Source of the DNA: Candidatus Methanoperedens sp. | GTDB lineage: Archaea > Halobacteriota > Methanosarcinia > Methanosarcinales > Methanoperedenaceae | Reading direction: 5' to 3' | NCBI GenBank assembly: GCA_012026795.1 | Contig: VEPM01000002.1 | Span: forward strand, 1 to 64,000 | Length of the DNA stretch: 64,000 bases | Shown here: positions 1-8,500 of the stretch, in pieces | How the letters are laid out: every line of letters begins with the position of its first letter | Position numbering within the stretch: position 1 is the first letter of the stretch | Translations under genes and position numbers: made by a program | The notes under the pieces: generated by a model | The model's input: only the letters and a program-made list of their open reading frames with translations | Told to the model about the DNA's origin: nothing | The model's database searches: none

Positions 1-213
1 AGCATAGTTAAGAGCCCGTTTCAGGTCTGCTTTTGCGTATGCCAATGCCTGGTCCGGTGCTGATATCTCAATAGTTGATGACATGGTCTTTGCCATTTTA
101 ATATCCATGCGTGTAAGATTGAGTGAAATGATGGTTGACAGGATCACGAAGAATATGCCGATAACAACGAAGGGAACGCGGGCCGAGTCGTCGCGGAGGA
201 AGAGCCTATTCAT
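1..213 (-). CDS. Partial membrane protein of pilus-associated cluster (DUF7286-like), 5' part
   Basis: The gene starts at 213 and runs off the left edge of the window, so only the first 71 codons are seen. The protein begins MNRLFLRDDSARVPFVVIG and has one hydrophobic segment at about residues 14-32, then a soluble part. Its ATG overlaps the stop of the upstream gene as ATGA, which indicates translational coupling in a minus-strand operon of five small membrane proteins. The layout of a short charged head, a DDSA-type motif and one transmembrane helix resembles the DUF7284-DUF7288 proteins that sit beside PilB/PilC-type secretion ATPase genes in archaea. That family link is from memory and is inference; the partial gene and the coupling are seen directly. 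Confidence 0.6.
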   Translation of the reverse strand, partial: MNRLFLRDDSARVPFVVIGIFFVILSTIISLNLTRMDIKMAKTMSSTIEISAPDQALAYAKADLKRALNYA

Positions 214-1403
214 TTCCTTTTCTCCCATAAAGACAATGTTGCCTGTGCCCGGTTAATGTTTATTCGCGAAAAAACTTCAATAATGACCCTGTCTTTTGCC
301 TCAATTATCGTGATAGCATTATTCACATACATATCCGCAAGTTCAGTCGAAAATGATCTGATCTCTTCACCGGTTGCAGCCTGTATCTCTTCTTTTGCAG
401 TTGCCTTAAGATAATTTTTGAGCTTATCTGACATTGTTCCTGATAAGTCGGAGCTAACGTTATCCAGTGTGTTATTTATCTCATCATTTATTTCCTGGTC
501 AAGGGGTATTTCAGAATCCAACAGGAGGCCATTGACATCTTCAATCATTTTGTTCCTGGATTCATCAAGAACAGGTCCCAGCTTTTGATCCACTATCAGG
601 CCAACGGAATCATCAACTGTATCATTAATTATGTTATTTATTTTATTAGAGATCTCCGTCTCTATCACATCACGGGCCGACTCATTGTTTTTCAATTCTT
701 CCAGAGTAAATGAAAAGTTTCCGAACCTGCTGTTATTGAAATTATTCTCGATAATATCCTCCACGCGTTTGCGTGAAATTACGATGCTATAAGGCATCGT
801 GATATATGCTGATTCCACATATGCGTTACGAGGTACAGGTTCCCCGATATCCAGGTTTCCCCCGATGGGGGCGCCGGTAAAAGGCCGCCATAATATTGTG
901 AAATTATAATCATACCTGTCCCCGATTTGCTCATCAAGATAATTTTTCATGATATTTTTTGAACTGCTTGAATAATTTGTCATCATGAAATTCAATTGTG
1001 TTCTTGTTCCATTGTAATAAATAACCCACTGCACCGCCGCATTCTCAGCCGCAATATCAGAAAAAGTCTTATGTTTTAATTGTTTCCCTGCAATTATTTT
1101 TTTACCTGTTACAAAAACCGGGGAATTATTCAACGGGCCAGCAACTGCATCTAACTGATCGCCTGCCACTATATATTCAAATTCATACACCTTTCCATTC
1201 AGAAGCGTGAGCAGTGTATCCCCCGAATTCTCCTGGCTTTTTGATTCAAGCGCCGATTTGACCTGGGTGTTGCCTGTTATTGAAGGAAGAAGTATTACTG
1301 CCGAAATAGAGATCATGATAAGGAACAGGAATATATCAAAAGTAGTAGAGAAACCAGCTGTATCTTTATATAAATTGTTCCTCTCATTCTGTTTTGTCAT
1401 CAT
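210..1403 (-). CDS. Large single-pass membrane protein of pilus-associated cluster (DUF7284-like)
   Basis: About 397 residues. A short head with a KDTAG motif is followed by FSTTFDIFLFLIMISISAV, one transmembrane helix near residues 20-40. The rest is a long extracytoplasmic region rich in Asn and Asp, with a helical central stretch (roughly residues 215-330) that could be coiled coil. The first ATG is at 1412, but the ATG at 1403 is preferred: it sits 5 bases after GGAG and forms an ATGA overlap with the upstream stop, as in the next gene pair. The N-terminus resembles haloarchaeal DUF7284 proteins of pilus biogenesis loci; the role is inferred, probably a minor pilin-like or assembly component. 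Confidence 0.6.
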   Translation of the reverse strand: MMTKQNERNNLYKDTAGFSTTFDIFLFLIMISISAVILLPSITGNTQVKSALESKSQENSGDTLLTLLNGKVYEFEYIVAGDQLDAVAGPLNNSPVFVTGKKIIAGKQLKHKTFSDIAAENAAVQWVIYYNGTRTQLNFMMTNYSSSSKNIMKNYLDEQIGDRYDYNFTILWRPFTGAPIGGNLDIGEPVPRNAYVESAYITMPYSIVISRKRVEDIIENNFNNSRFGNFSFTLEELKNNESARDVIETEISNKINNIINDTVDDSVGLIVDQKLGPVLDESRNKMIEDVNGLLLDSEIPLDQEINDEINNTLDNVSSDLSGTMSDKLKNYLKATAKEEIQAATGEEIRSFSTELADMYVNNAITIIEAKDRVIIEVFSRININRAQATLSLWEKRK

Positions 1404-1867
1404 TTTCTCCATATTTTAACAGTAAGTATACCTGGCTGCTCCTCTACATCATTGAACCTGACAGTTACAGGTATTGAAGCAGAAACACCGATCTTTGATT
1501 CGCCTGAGTCCGGATTTTTGATAATGATATTATATTTCCGGTTTTCTGAATTTGAATCGATCTTGAACATGAAATCGTAATAGGAACTATATTGCTGTAA
1601 TATTTCAGCAGGGTCGAGATTTTCCAGTTTTTCCGAATCAATCACACCAGGGTAGCCGCCAGTCAATGCACTATCCCTGCCAAGCTTCTGGGCAAGATTT
1701 GCTGCATCCTCATAATGCCCTGCGATGAAAGATTTTTCCTGGTATGTCGTATAAGCCTGGGTAATAACCGCGATAAAAACAATAAATCCAACGACAGCCA
1801 GAGCCATAGCTGGAAGCTCGGTATAGGGTTCTATCAATCCTTTTTCATCACTGGTAAACGAAGACAT
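1400..1867 (-). CDS. Small membrane protein of pilus-associated cluster (DUF7285-like)
   Basis: 155 residues. The N-terminus contains SDEKGLIEPYTELPAM and then a transmembrane helix at about residues 21-40, followed by a soluble domain ending in a beta-rich segment. It overlaps the upstream gene by 20 bases and the downstream gene by 4 bases, so it belongs to the same operon. The charged head, single helix and extracytoplasmic domain match pilin-like secretion-locus proteins, but there is no clear class III prepilin cleavage site. A specific function cannot be given. Confidence 0.6.
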   Translation of the reverse strand: MSSFTSDEKGLIEPYTELPAMALAVVGFIVFIAVITQAYTTYQEKSFIAGHYEDAANLAQKLGRDSALTGGYPGVIDSEKLENLDPAEILQQYSSYYDFMFKIDSNSENRKYNIIIKNPDSGESKIGVSASIPVTVRFNDVEEQPGILTVKIWRK

Positions 1868-2513
1868 AATCTCTTTTTTGAATTTCCGTTTGATTCTTAT
1901 AATGGATTATTACCTTTTCGATGAACAGGGGCTTATCAAGGTCAGGGGTAAAAGGGCTCACAGCGAGCTCTTTTCGCGTTGATTCGAATATCGCATCTAC
2001 TTTTTGTTTATCAACCTCAGTATCAAGAGGACTTGATATATCCCCGTTTTTTCCGCCACCTATAGTATCGCTTATATATTTTCGAAAACCGGATGTATTG
2101 CCCCAATTACTGTTCGGGGGATAGACGTATGTTATCAAAGGTTCGGCATATATTAATTCCCTGTCTTCCCATATAGAGGAGCTAAGATTTGAATGTACAT
2201 TAACATATTCCGTGGATATCTCTATTCTTATATCCCTGTTATTCTCTTCGAAAACGTAGTTGTATTTATATCCTGGTATGGTAATACTGTCAACGGCTTC
2301 TATTTTTGAGGTTATATCATAGGCTATGGTATCAAGATCCAACCTGCTCTCCCGCTCCTGGAACATCGGGTATATTTTAAAAGCTGTAAGAAGCAGTATT
2401 GCTGCAAAAAGGATCAATCCGATCCGCGTAATAAAAAAATCAGCCCATGCGCTGTCATTTCGTACGAATAATGTAAATACTCCGGTTTTATTCGATCCTG
2501 ACATAAGTACCAT
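1848..2513 (-). CDS. Single-pass membrane protein of pilus-associated cluster
   Basis: About 221 residues. The motif FVRNDSAWADFFITR lies directly before a transmembrane helix (residues about 28-46), and the remainder is predicted extracytoplasmic. The NDSA motif is shared with the next upstream gene and resembles DDSA in the partial gene at the window edge. It overlaps both neighbours and is co-transcribed on the minus strand. An ATG three codons downstream is also possible. Likely a component of the same pilus or secretion machine; not identified further. Confidence 0.58.
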   Translation of the reverse strand: MVLMSGSNKTGVFTLFVRNDSAWADFFITRIGLILFAAILLLTAFKIYPMFQERESRLDLDTIAYDITSKIEAVDSITIPGYKYNYVFEENNRDIRIEISTEYVNVHSNLSSSIWEDRELIYAEPLITYVYPPNSNWGNTSGFRKYISDTIGGGKNGDISSPLDTEVDKQKVDAIFESTRKELAVSPFTPDLDKPLFIEKVIIHYKNQTEIQKRDYVFVYQ

Positions 2514-3015
2514 TTTTGTTTTTTACAAGTTCCATTGTTAAATCATACTCTCCGGGATAAAGCACGAACGGCCTGTCCAGTTCCGTGGTGTTTGCACGAA
2601 AACGTGCTATCGATGATCTTGTTTGCACCCTGCCGTCATCCAGGACATAATAAAATACATTATCAGTATGCAGATTTCCTGCTTCCGGAGGACTAACATT
2701 ACCATCAGGCATTCCCCCAAAAACCACAAATGCGGCATTATCCGGTATTTCTACATGTATGTTTTCCACGGTTCCTGAGAAGTCGGCAGGATCATCAATA
2801 TCCCGCGCTCCTCCCTGGATATATATCAAAGAAGCGCTCTTGTCGATTAGATCAAGCTGTCCTTTGAGCTTTTTTTCATTTGCATTATCTATGAAAAGAT
2901 ATACAGCCTTTGCAGATAGGCCGATAATAACCGAAAAAAGAATAACAGTAACCACAAGTCGCATTGGCAGGCCTTCGGCAGCTGAGTCATTATCAAAGAA
3001 ATTTTTATGTGTCAT
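2488..3015 (-). CDS. Single-pass membrane protein, first gene of pilus-associated cluster
   Basis: About 175 residues from the ATG at 3015; the longer reading from 3039 begins with TTG and is less likely. The head carries FFDNDSAAEGLPMRL, followed by a transmembrane helix and a mostly beta-rich outer domain. This is the first gene in the visible part of the operon, with about 140 bases to the VapC gene behind it. The shared NDSA motif ties it to its neighbours. Function inferred only from the cluster. Confidence 0.57.
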   Translation of the reverse strand: MTHKNFFDNDSAAEGLPMRLVVTVILFSVIIGLSAKAVYLFIDNANEKKLKGQLDLIDKSASLIYIQGGARDIDDPADFSGTVENIHVEIPDNAAFVVFGGMPDGNVSPPEAGNLHTDNVFYYVLDDGRVQTRSSIARFRANTTELDRPFVLYPGEYDLTMELVKNKNGTYVRIE

Positions 3016-3157
3016 AAATTTATTTATTTTCCAAAGCAATTTTCCCCAAAAATAGCCTGATACAATAAGAATCTATCTATCCTGATCCATCAAAATCTCT
3101 GCTTAAAATCGCTAATATTGCGGCGATCCTTTGCGAATTTGAATAATACTATAAAAA

Positions 3158-3568
3158 TTAATACCCAATTTTTAAAAGGTCTATTCTGTTAATATCTTTT
3201 AAATCATCAAAGTGTGCATCATCGGAAACGATCTCATTTAAACCATTCTTAACCATTGTCACATAATGAATTGCATCCCCCAGTTTCCAGCCTTTATTCG
3301 GCATTGGAAGTGCTTCAATGAGAATTTCCGGATTAAAGGATAGCAGCATAACTCCATGCTGGTTTATCTCTTTCAATATTCCTGCTATTTTTTGTTCTGA
3401 AAGCTTTTTGCCTTTCAGGAACGCATATATCTCGACCATTGTATGAACAGAGGTCGCTGCGATCTCCTTTCCGGAAGCTACGTCTTCAAGGTACATCTGG
3501 GCTACGTCTCCCAGCCTGTTATCCCCTATAAGGTTTGCTATGAGTATGTTGGCATCTACGTATTTCAT
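3158..3568 (-). CDS. vapC: VapC-type PIN-domain toxin
   Basis: 136 residues, normal length for VapC. The PIN-domain acidic residues are visible: D5 in MKYVDANIL, E46 in HTMVEIYAF, D98 in KLGDAIHYV and D116/D117 in VSDDAHFDD. These form a Mg-dependent ribonuclease active site in the family, usually cutting tRNA or rRNA. The start overlaps the stop of the upstream AbrB-type gene by 4 bases, the usual antitoxin-toxin arrangement. Expression is probably controlled by the antitoxin at the palindrome just upstream of it. Confidence 0.9.
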   Translation of the reverse strand: MKYVDANILIANLIGDNRLGDVAQMYLEDVASGKEIAATSVHTMVEIYAFLKGKKLSEQKIAGILKEINQHGVMLLSFNPEILIEALPMPNKGWKLGDAIHYVTMVKNGLNEIVSDDAHFDDLKDINRIDLLKIGY

Positions 3569-3801
3569 TCTGTCCCCATTGCCGCATATCCTTCTTCTAT
3601 GCCCTCATCTATCGTGCCTTCGTGCCTGATTATTCCATGTACCCGCTTTACAGAATTTATACTTCCGCGGTGAGGATAAAGTACTGCCCTCCCTTTCTCG
3701 ATAACGAATTCCACAGTTTCCCCGATATTGATCCCCAGCGCCTTACGAACATCTTTTGGGATAACTACAAGATATTTTTCATGTACTTTTACTTCAGTCA
3801 T
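3565..3801 (-). CDS. vapB: AbrB/MazE-family antitoxin (VapB)
   Basis: 78 residues starting MTEVKVHEKYLVVIPKDVR. The N-terminal half is a SpoVT/AbrB swapped-hairpin DNA-binding domain (VIPKDVRKALGINIGETVEFV); the C-terminal tail should wrap the PIN toxin. A longer frame to 3906 exists, but the ATG at 3801 begins the AbrB domain exactly and lies 2 bases from a strong palindrome. It overlaps vapC by 4 bases. Autoregulation through that palindrome is inferred. Confidence 0.88.
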   Translation of the reverse strand: MTEVKVHEKYLVVIPKDVRKALGINIGETVEFVIEKGRAVLYPHRGSINSVKRVHGIIRHEGTIDEGIEEGYAAMGTE

Positions 3802-3802
3802 A

Positions 3803-3824
3803 GTTATACGTATAACGTTATACG
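3803..3824. promoter_or_regulatory. Interleaved palindromes, probable vapBC operator
   Basis: Three alternating copies of the half-site GTTATACG/CGTATAAC lie here. They make a perfect 14-base palindrome (3803-3816) that overlaps a perfect 16-base palindrome (3809-3824). The block is directly upstream of the vapB ATG, where an AbrB-type antitoxin would bind to repress its own operon. An AT-rich stretch just beyond (about 3825-3836) could hold the TATA box. Confidence 0.6.
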
Positions 3825-3943
3825 ATAAAAACTTTATTATGGCATGAAGATACTCCTGATAAAAAACCCTTTTCATCATAACATAATTATTTAACCTTTG
3901 GTGCAAGTACTGATTTCAATGATTTATATAAAGAGGTAGGACA

Positions 3944-4171
3944 ATGGTACGATTGGAACGAGAAGGAAATTCGTTCGTATTCATAACAGGGAAAACTCAA
4001 CCTGTGCAGGATATAAACATCCTGGTAAATGCGTTATCTGAACTTCGAAATAGTTCTCCTGACGCCTTAAAAATAAAAGAAGGGCTTCTGTATATTGATA
4101 ATTCAAATGAGTCTGATATCCTGGATGAAATTAAGAATATACTCAAAAAAGCCCTGGAGAGTAAAGAATAA
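3944..4171 (+). CDS. Small hypothetical protein
   Basis: 75 residues, not recognised. It has a beta-like start (MVRLEREGNSFVFITGKTQ) and a helical, acidic-then-basic C-terminus, with no cysteines and no signal or membrane segment. It lies 32 bases before the larger hypothetical gene on the same strand, so the two are probably co-transcribed. The region before it is the divergent promoter shared with vapBC. Confidence 0.6.
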   Translation: MVRLEREGNSFVFITGKTQPVQDINILVNALSELRNSSPDALKIKEGLLYIDNSNESDILDEIKNILKKALESKE

Positions 4172-4203
4172 ACGTATAGATAATTATCCTCTTTTAGGTA
4201 TTG

Positions 4204-5295
4204 ATGCCAAAATTGTTCCTTATACCTGTCATCAATGTTCTGGATGTACATGATGCGGCAATGAGGGAATGGCTTGGCGGTCTTGAAGATAATGCCATTA
4301 AAGGACATCTTGAATATCCATTTAAACTTGAGAGATTTTTTTCTGAAAGCGCAAGGCTCGCATTAATAAATGGGGACAAAGTTCATGATGAAATCCTTTA
4401 CCTGTTCAATAGTATTGATCCGCAGGCAGTTTTCCTTAATATTTCAACAGATTTCCATGAACTTGAAAATAAATATAATAAACGGATGATCTCACCGTTT
4501 GAATTCTGGCTGGAATATTATGAGAATATCTCAAAAGATATAAGCGAACCTGCAAGAACACTTTACAGGATATATTTAAAAGAGACCATTGATAAAAATA
4601 TCAGGCTCATAGAAAGTAAAGAGCGCCTTCCTTTGAATGTACTTTTTTATGGGCTAAATATAAAATCAAGAGATGAACTTATTCCTGTCTATGATGAAGT
4701 CTTCAGCCTTGTCGAGGTATTCACATTAAAAATGGCGCGGGCAGTCAATGAGATTATGAATCTTCGTGAAAAGCCAAGACACCTGTGGCATAGTCCATTC
4801 AATTCAGCGCGGATGGGTATTTCATATGAAGAGACTGAAAAATTTTATGATGAGCTCCTGAGCAGGTTTAAAAGGCTTCTTAAATATAAAGCAAGAGATT
4901 ATTTCGTAAAAAACTTATGGGAACATTCGAGGACATATGCAGAATCGCATGAAAAATTTCTTGATCATAAGATAAATGAAGATGAAATTAAATTTTCAAA
5001 TATTACAGAATGTATGAAAATATTGGGATTACAGATAGGGCGATCTGAAATTGTGATACTTTGCGAGCCTGTGGATTATAATGCAATTCTTAATTTTTTA
5101 AAAAATAATGCGGACCCGGCTTTCTCAGGTTTTTCCATGCAGGGGGTAAGTCTTACCGGGCTATTTGAAAAAATGAAACCATTTATCCAGAAAAACAGGA
5201 TAATGCAATGTAATTATGAAATTGCCATGGACATTCTCGGGCGTGAAATACCAGAAAGATTCACAGGTCATAGTGCTACTCTTGTCCCGAAATGA
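4204..5295 (+). CDS. Hypothetical mostly helical cytoplasmic protein
   Basis: 363 residues. The ATG at 4204 is chosen over a TTG one codon earlier. The protein is rich in helical, charged stretches with many Glu and Lys, has no membrane segment and no recognised motif. Cysteines are few. It ends just before the convergent MgtC-like gene. I do not recognise the family. Together with the preceding 75-residue gene it may form a two-gene unit. Confidence 0.65.
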   Translation: MPKLFLIPVINVLDVHDAAMREWLGGLEDNAIKGHLEYPFKLERFFSESARLALINGDKVHDEILYLFNSIDPQAVFLNISTDFHELENKYNKRMISPFEFWLEYYENISKDISEPARTLYRIYLKETIDKNIRLIESKERLPLNVLFYGLNIKSRDELIPVYDEVFSLVEVFTLKMARAVNEIMNLREKPRHLWHSPFNSARMGISYEETEKFYDELLSRFKRLLKYKARDYFVKNLWEHSRTYAESHEKFLDHKINEDEIKFSNITECMKILGLQIGRSEIVILCEPVDYNAILNFLKNNADPAFSGFSMQGVSLTGLFEKMKPFIQKNRIMQCNYEIAMDILGREIPERFTGHSATLVPK

Positions 5296-5307
5296 TTTTT
5301 CACCGTG

Positions 5308-6603
5308 CTAAAAATAGGTAATGAATATTCCCCATATCACAAGAACAATCCCTCCTGCAATAATGAAGCGTGTGAATGTCTTATTGACAAGATCGCTTAG
5401 CATTGACGGACCCGACCATTTAACGATTATCATCTTATTCCCTGTACTTACGAGGCTTGCGAGAATTGCAGTTATCGCACTTGTGCTATATGAAATATCG
5501 CCGTTCACTGCAAGCGCGGCTGCTGATGCCGTTACTACGGCGCTGCTTATAAAGCCGCCCAGCGCAGTAGCATAAACACCTGCTGCACCAGCCCAGAGGT
5601 TAGCATATTTTGAAACGATAGATAATCCTGTAAAGCCAACAGCAAATCTTATCGCGGGTGAAAGCGCGAATGGTGATTGCAATTGGATCGATTCGCTAAC
5701 GTGTCCGGTGTTTTTTGATCCTAAAACTACAGATGCAGAGTAAATAATGATAAATATATGGGGAATTGCCATCAGAAAGGCTACCTTTCCTGTCGGATCC
5801 GCAATAAGGGCGATTATGAGGTTTCGAATAAGCATTGAAGAATTGCACAAAATAATCCCTGTAAAACTGGATTCGGTCAATTCGTGTCTATGTTTTGCCA
5901 TAGCTGCAAGCGCTGCTGTTGTGGCTTCGCTGTTAACAAGCCCTCCCAGCATTCCGGAAATAGGGACTCCTTTTTCCGTCCCCATGTTTTTCATTATTAC
6001 AAAGCTGGCAAAGCTAATGGAGGCAACAAATATCACAATTAAAAGGATCGTTCTTGGATTTATGACTCCCAGATAAACTGCATCAGGAGCCAGGGGAAAG
6101 AGTATGAAAACAACAGCGAGAAACCGGACTGCGCTTAATATTTCATCGTCCCTGAGTTTTGTTGCGAAAGAATGGAGAGGTTGCTTTTCTGCAAGGAGAA
6201 GTGTGATAATAACAGCCCCGGCGATAGCAGGGACGAATTGATCATAAGATATTAAAACACCAAGAAGGAAAGTACAATATAGTGCAATCGGACCTGTTAT
6301 ACCAGGGGCTTTTAATACTACATTTTTAATATATATGTATAATGTTGATATTAATGCAAAAAATGCAAGTGATATAAGAAGAATACCGGGATTGACTTTT
6401 AATGCTATGAATGAGGATATCATACCTGCGATACAGGCTATGGTAAATGAGCGGACCCCGGCGATCAATTCTTCTTTCTCAGGCCGCCTGTGTTCCCTTT
6501 CAATGCCAATAAGTATTCCAATAAGCACAGCCAGGGCTAATTTCTTAAAGAAATCAAAATTGACATCCATATCATTGAAAAATTGCGGTACAAGATCAAG
6601 CAT
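5308..6603 (-). CDS. MgtC/SapB-like membrane protein with DUF4010 domain
   Basis: 431 residues with about 11-12 hydrophobic segments. The N-terminus (ALAVLIGILIGIEREHRRP) is the MgtC/SapB signature with its conserved Arg and Glu. The following part matches the DUF4010 type, including GGLVNSEATTAALA and the C-terminal TGNKMIIVKW stretch. Members of this group are inner-membrane proteins of poorly known transport or stress function. It is convergent with the hypothetical gene at 4204 and lies 32 bases downstream of the DUF1786 gene on the same strand, so the two may be co-transcribed. Confidence 0.85.
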   Translation of the reverse strand: MLDLVPQFFNDMDVNFDFFKKLALAVLIGILIGIEREHRRPEKEELIAGVRSFTIACIAGMISSFIALKVNPGILLISLAFFALISTLYIYIKNVVLKAPGITGPIALYCTFLLGVLISYDQFVPAIAGAVIITLLLAEKQPLHSFATKLRDDEILSAVRFLAVVFILFPLAPDAVYLGVINPRTILLIVIFVASISFASFVIMKNMGTEKGVPISGMLGGLVNSEATTAALAAMAKHRHELTESSFTGIILCNSSMLIRNLIIALIADPTGKVAFLMAIPHIFIIIYSASVVLGSKNTGHVSESIQLQSPFALSPAIRFAVGFTGLSIVSKYANLWAGAAGVYATALGGFISSAVVTASAAALAVNGDISYSTSAITAILASLVSTGNKMIIVKWSGPSMLSDLVNKTFTRFIIAGGIVLVIWGIFITYF

Positions 6604-6635
6604 TGATATTCTAATATTAATACTTTTATAAATAC

Positions 6636-7709
6636 TTAATTTCTTTCATCCCTCAAAGAGTCTGAATTGCAATTCCTTAAGTAATGCATGTAAGCATCAA
6701 CCAGTCCGAAACAGCCAGTCAGCATCATATCCCCGTAAGGAGAAGCAAAACTGAACTCCAGTTTTGAGCCGCGCATGATCTCACGTTGCGGACCCGTGAC
6801 CAATATTGAGCCAATATTTTCAAAGCCAATCGCTTCTTTCACATAACACCCGTGCCCGCCATCATTAAAAACCTCATCAAACCCGAGTGTTCCATTACAT
6901 AATCGCATCAGGTAATCATCAAGTTTCCCTGAGGTCATCTGCTGTGTGTGGTGTTCCATTAATGCGATGAGTTTTCCATTATCAATGATCCCGGAAAGTG
7001 TGTGGCCATTGCCGATATTTACAACAAGATGCGGCTCGCGGGCACACTCATCAAGAAGTGCTCCCCGTATTGCAGCCATTCCCGTATCCATCAGCATTGC
7101 ACCAGGCAATGTTCTTTCCACAGCGATCATCCTTGTAAAGCGCTCCGGGATTTTTTTCGTATTATTCGTATATACAAAAGAATCAAGTGTTGCGCCTTTT
7201 TCAATGATTTCCCTGAAATATTCAAACCGGAAGACGCGATTGCTTCCGGCCGGAGAAAATCCGTGATCCTGGACAGCTACGGCAAAATTTTGCGGGATTG
7301 GAACACCAAAAAGAGCAAAGGCTTCCGTAAGGGCGGCTTTATCTATATCGCACATTTTGATAACCGAAGCATTTAGTTCGGTTACTTCATTCTCTTTTAC
7401 AATGACAACACCTATTTCCTTTGTCTTTTCAAGATCGTCATTCAGGGTGAGAGCTGCTTTTTCTGTGGCAAAAACTGATAGGTTTGCTTTTAAATGCCTC
7501 TTTATTGCGGCCGCACATGGGCCTCCCCCCATTGTTTCACCCGTAAGGACAATATCTTTTTTCAATGCCGTCTCTTCAATGATCCTCTGGGCAATGATCC
7601 GGGTCTGCGATGGCAAAACCATCTTAAAGCAATTTTCAATATTCTCATGGCTGTCATAGAGAAGAATATCCTGTGTCCCCATTCCGACATCAATAGCAAG
7701 AAGCTTCAT
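6636..7709 (-). CDS. DUF1786 family protein (ASKHA-like fold)
   Basis: 357 residues. The N-terminus MKLLAIDVGMGTQDILLYD is a phosphate-binding-like loop of the ASKHA type. LVVNIGNGHTLSGIID near residue 230 looks like the second phosphate motif. GGGPCAAAIKRHL near residue 60 and the Cys near the C-terminus are typical of DUF1786 proteins, sometimes loosely labelled pyruvate-formate-lyase activating enzyme. No radical SAM CxxxCxxC motif is present, so that label should not be taken literally. Substrate unknown. Confidence 0.75.
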   Translation of the reverse strand: MKLLAIDVGMGTQDILLYDSHENIENCFKMVLPSQTRIIAQRIIEETALKKDIVLTGETMGGGPCAAAIKRHLKANLSVFATEKAALTLNDDLEKTKEIGVVIVKENEVTELNASVIKMCDIDKAALTEAFALFGVPIPQNFAVAVQDHGFSPAGSNRVFRFEYFREIIEKGATLDSFVYTNNTKKIPERFTRMIAVERTLPGAMLMDTGMAAIRGALLDECAREPHLVVNIGNGHTLSGIIDNGKLIALMEHHTQQMTSGKLDDYLMRLCNGTLGFDEVFNDGGHGCYVKEAIGFENIGSILVTGPQREIMRGSKLEFSFASPYGDMMLTGCFGLVDAYMHYLRNCNSDSLRDERN

Positions 7710-7826
7710 CGGAGATCACTTAAGATTTAATAATATTTATATCGAACTATCATTTAGAGCTTAGCCATGATATAATCACTCAGCTTTAAATAACCCGATG
7801 AGAATTCAAAGATTAATTGAACGCTC

Positions 7827-7883
7827 ACCGCAAAGAACGCAAAGGGCGCAAAGATTTGCTGCTATGCTTTGCGTTCTTTGTGG
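7827..7883. repeat. Period-9 repeat with long inverted arm (CGCAAAGNN type)
   Basis: The unit CGCAAAGAA/CGCAAAGGG/CGCAAAGAT repeats three times at a 9-base period. A second arm at 7867-7883 is the reverse complement of 7828-7844 over 17 bases with one G-T wobble position, so the RNA could form a long hairpin with a 22-base loop. The same unit recurs at 37222-37249. No protein is encoded here. Confidence 0.7.
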
Positions 7884-7954
7884 TTTATTGTATCGTTTCC
7901 TTTCGGGCTAAATATGCATGATTGACTATATCATCGACCTTAATTCTTCCACAC

Positions 7955-8173
7955 TTAAGCTATTGCAGCTTCCCTTACTTTATTAATCTGTGGATCAAGA
8001 CTTTTGATAATATACTGAATATTATCAACCGCGCTCTCCTCAAAATATGCTTCATTACATTTCGAACATATCCATGCTGGAACATCGTCGATCAATAAAT
8101 GATAGCCCAATCTATTCAATGCGTATGTTGTTTTTCCTTTTTTCATCTCTCCGCCACAAAAGTGACATTGCAT
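7955..8173 (-). CDS. YgiT/MqsA-type zinc-finger protein
   Basis: 72 residues. MQCHFCGGEMKKG and WICSKCNEAYF give a CxxC...CxxC zinc site typical of YgiT/MqsA N-terminal domains. The C-terminal helix-turn-helix of full MqsA is absent; only a short helical tail follows. It lies 18 bases downstream of the RelE/ParE-like toxin on the same strand. YgiT-type proteins normally pair with DUF4258 toxins, so pairing here with a ParE-like module is unusual or coincidental. Confidence 0.75.
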   Translation of the reverse strand: MQCHFCGGEMKKGKTTYALNRLGYHLLIDDVPAWICSKCNEAYFEESAVDNIQYIIKSLDPQINKVREAAIA

Positions 8174-8191
8174 TTTATTTTCTCCGAGTTC

Positions 8192-8500
8192 TTAGATTTG
8201 TTTCCCTTGTAGAACATTCTTCAGCGGCTTTGAACTATGACTGATCGCAGCAATTTCAATAATCTCTCCTTTGATACGATATATTATTCTGTAGTTTTCA
8301 TATATCTTCTCACGTATATTCTCGTCCTCATATTCAGGCACAATTCGCCCAGCTTTAGGAAATTGAGGAATAGATTTTACGGCTGCATTTATTTTGTTAG
8401 CAAAAAGAGTTGCATAAACTTCTGAATCCTTGGCAATGTATTCACATATCTCTTCAAAGTTAGAAGCTGCCTTTGGAGACCACCTTATCTTTTGAGCCAT
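8192..8500 (-). CDS. RelE/ParE-family toxin
   Basis: 102 residues. The pattern KIRWSPKAASNFEEICEYIAKDS, then GRIVPEY and YRIIYRIKGEIIEIAAISHSSK, is the ParE/RelE fold with a C-terminal beta-sheet ending in His and basic residues. ParE members poison gyrase and RelE members cut mRNA; which applies here is unclear, with ParE-like favoured. Its start overlaps the upstream antitoxin gene by 16 bases. Confidence 0.85.
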   Translation of the reverse strand: MAQKIRWSPKAASNFEEICEYIAKDSEVYATLFANKINAAVKSIPQFPKAGRIVPEYEDENIREKIYENYRIIYRIKGEIIEIAAISHSSKPLKNVLQGKQI

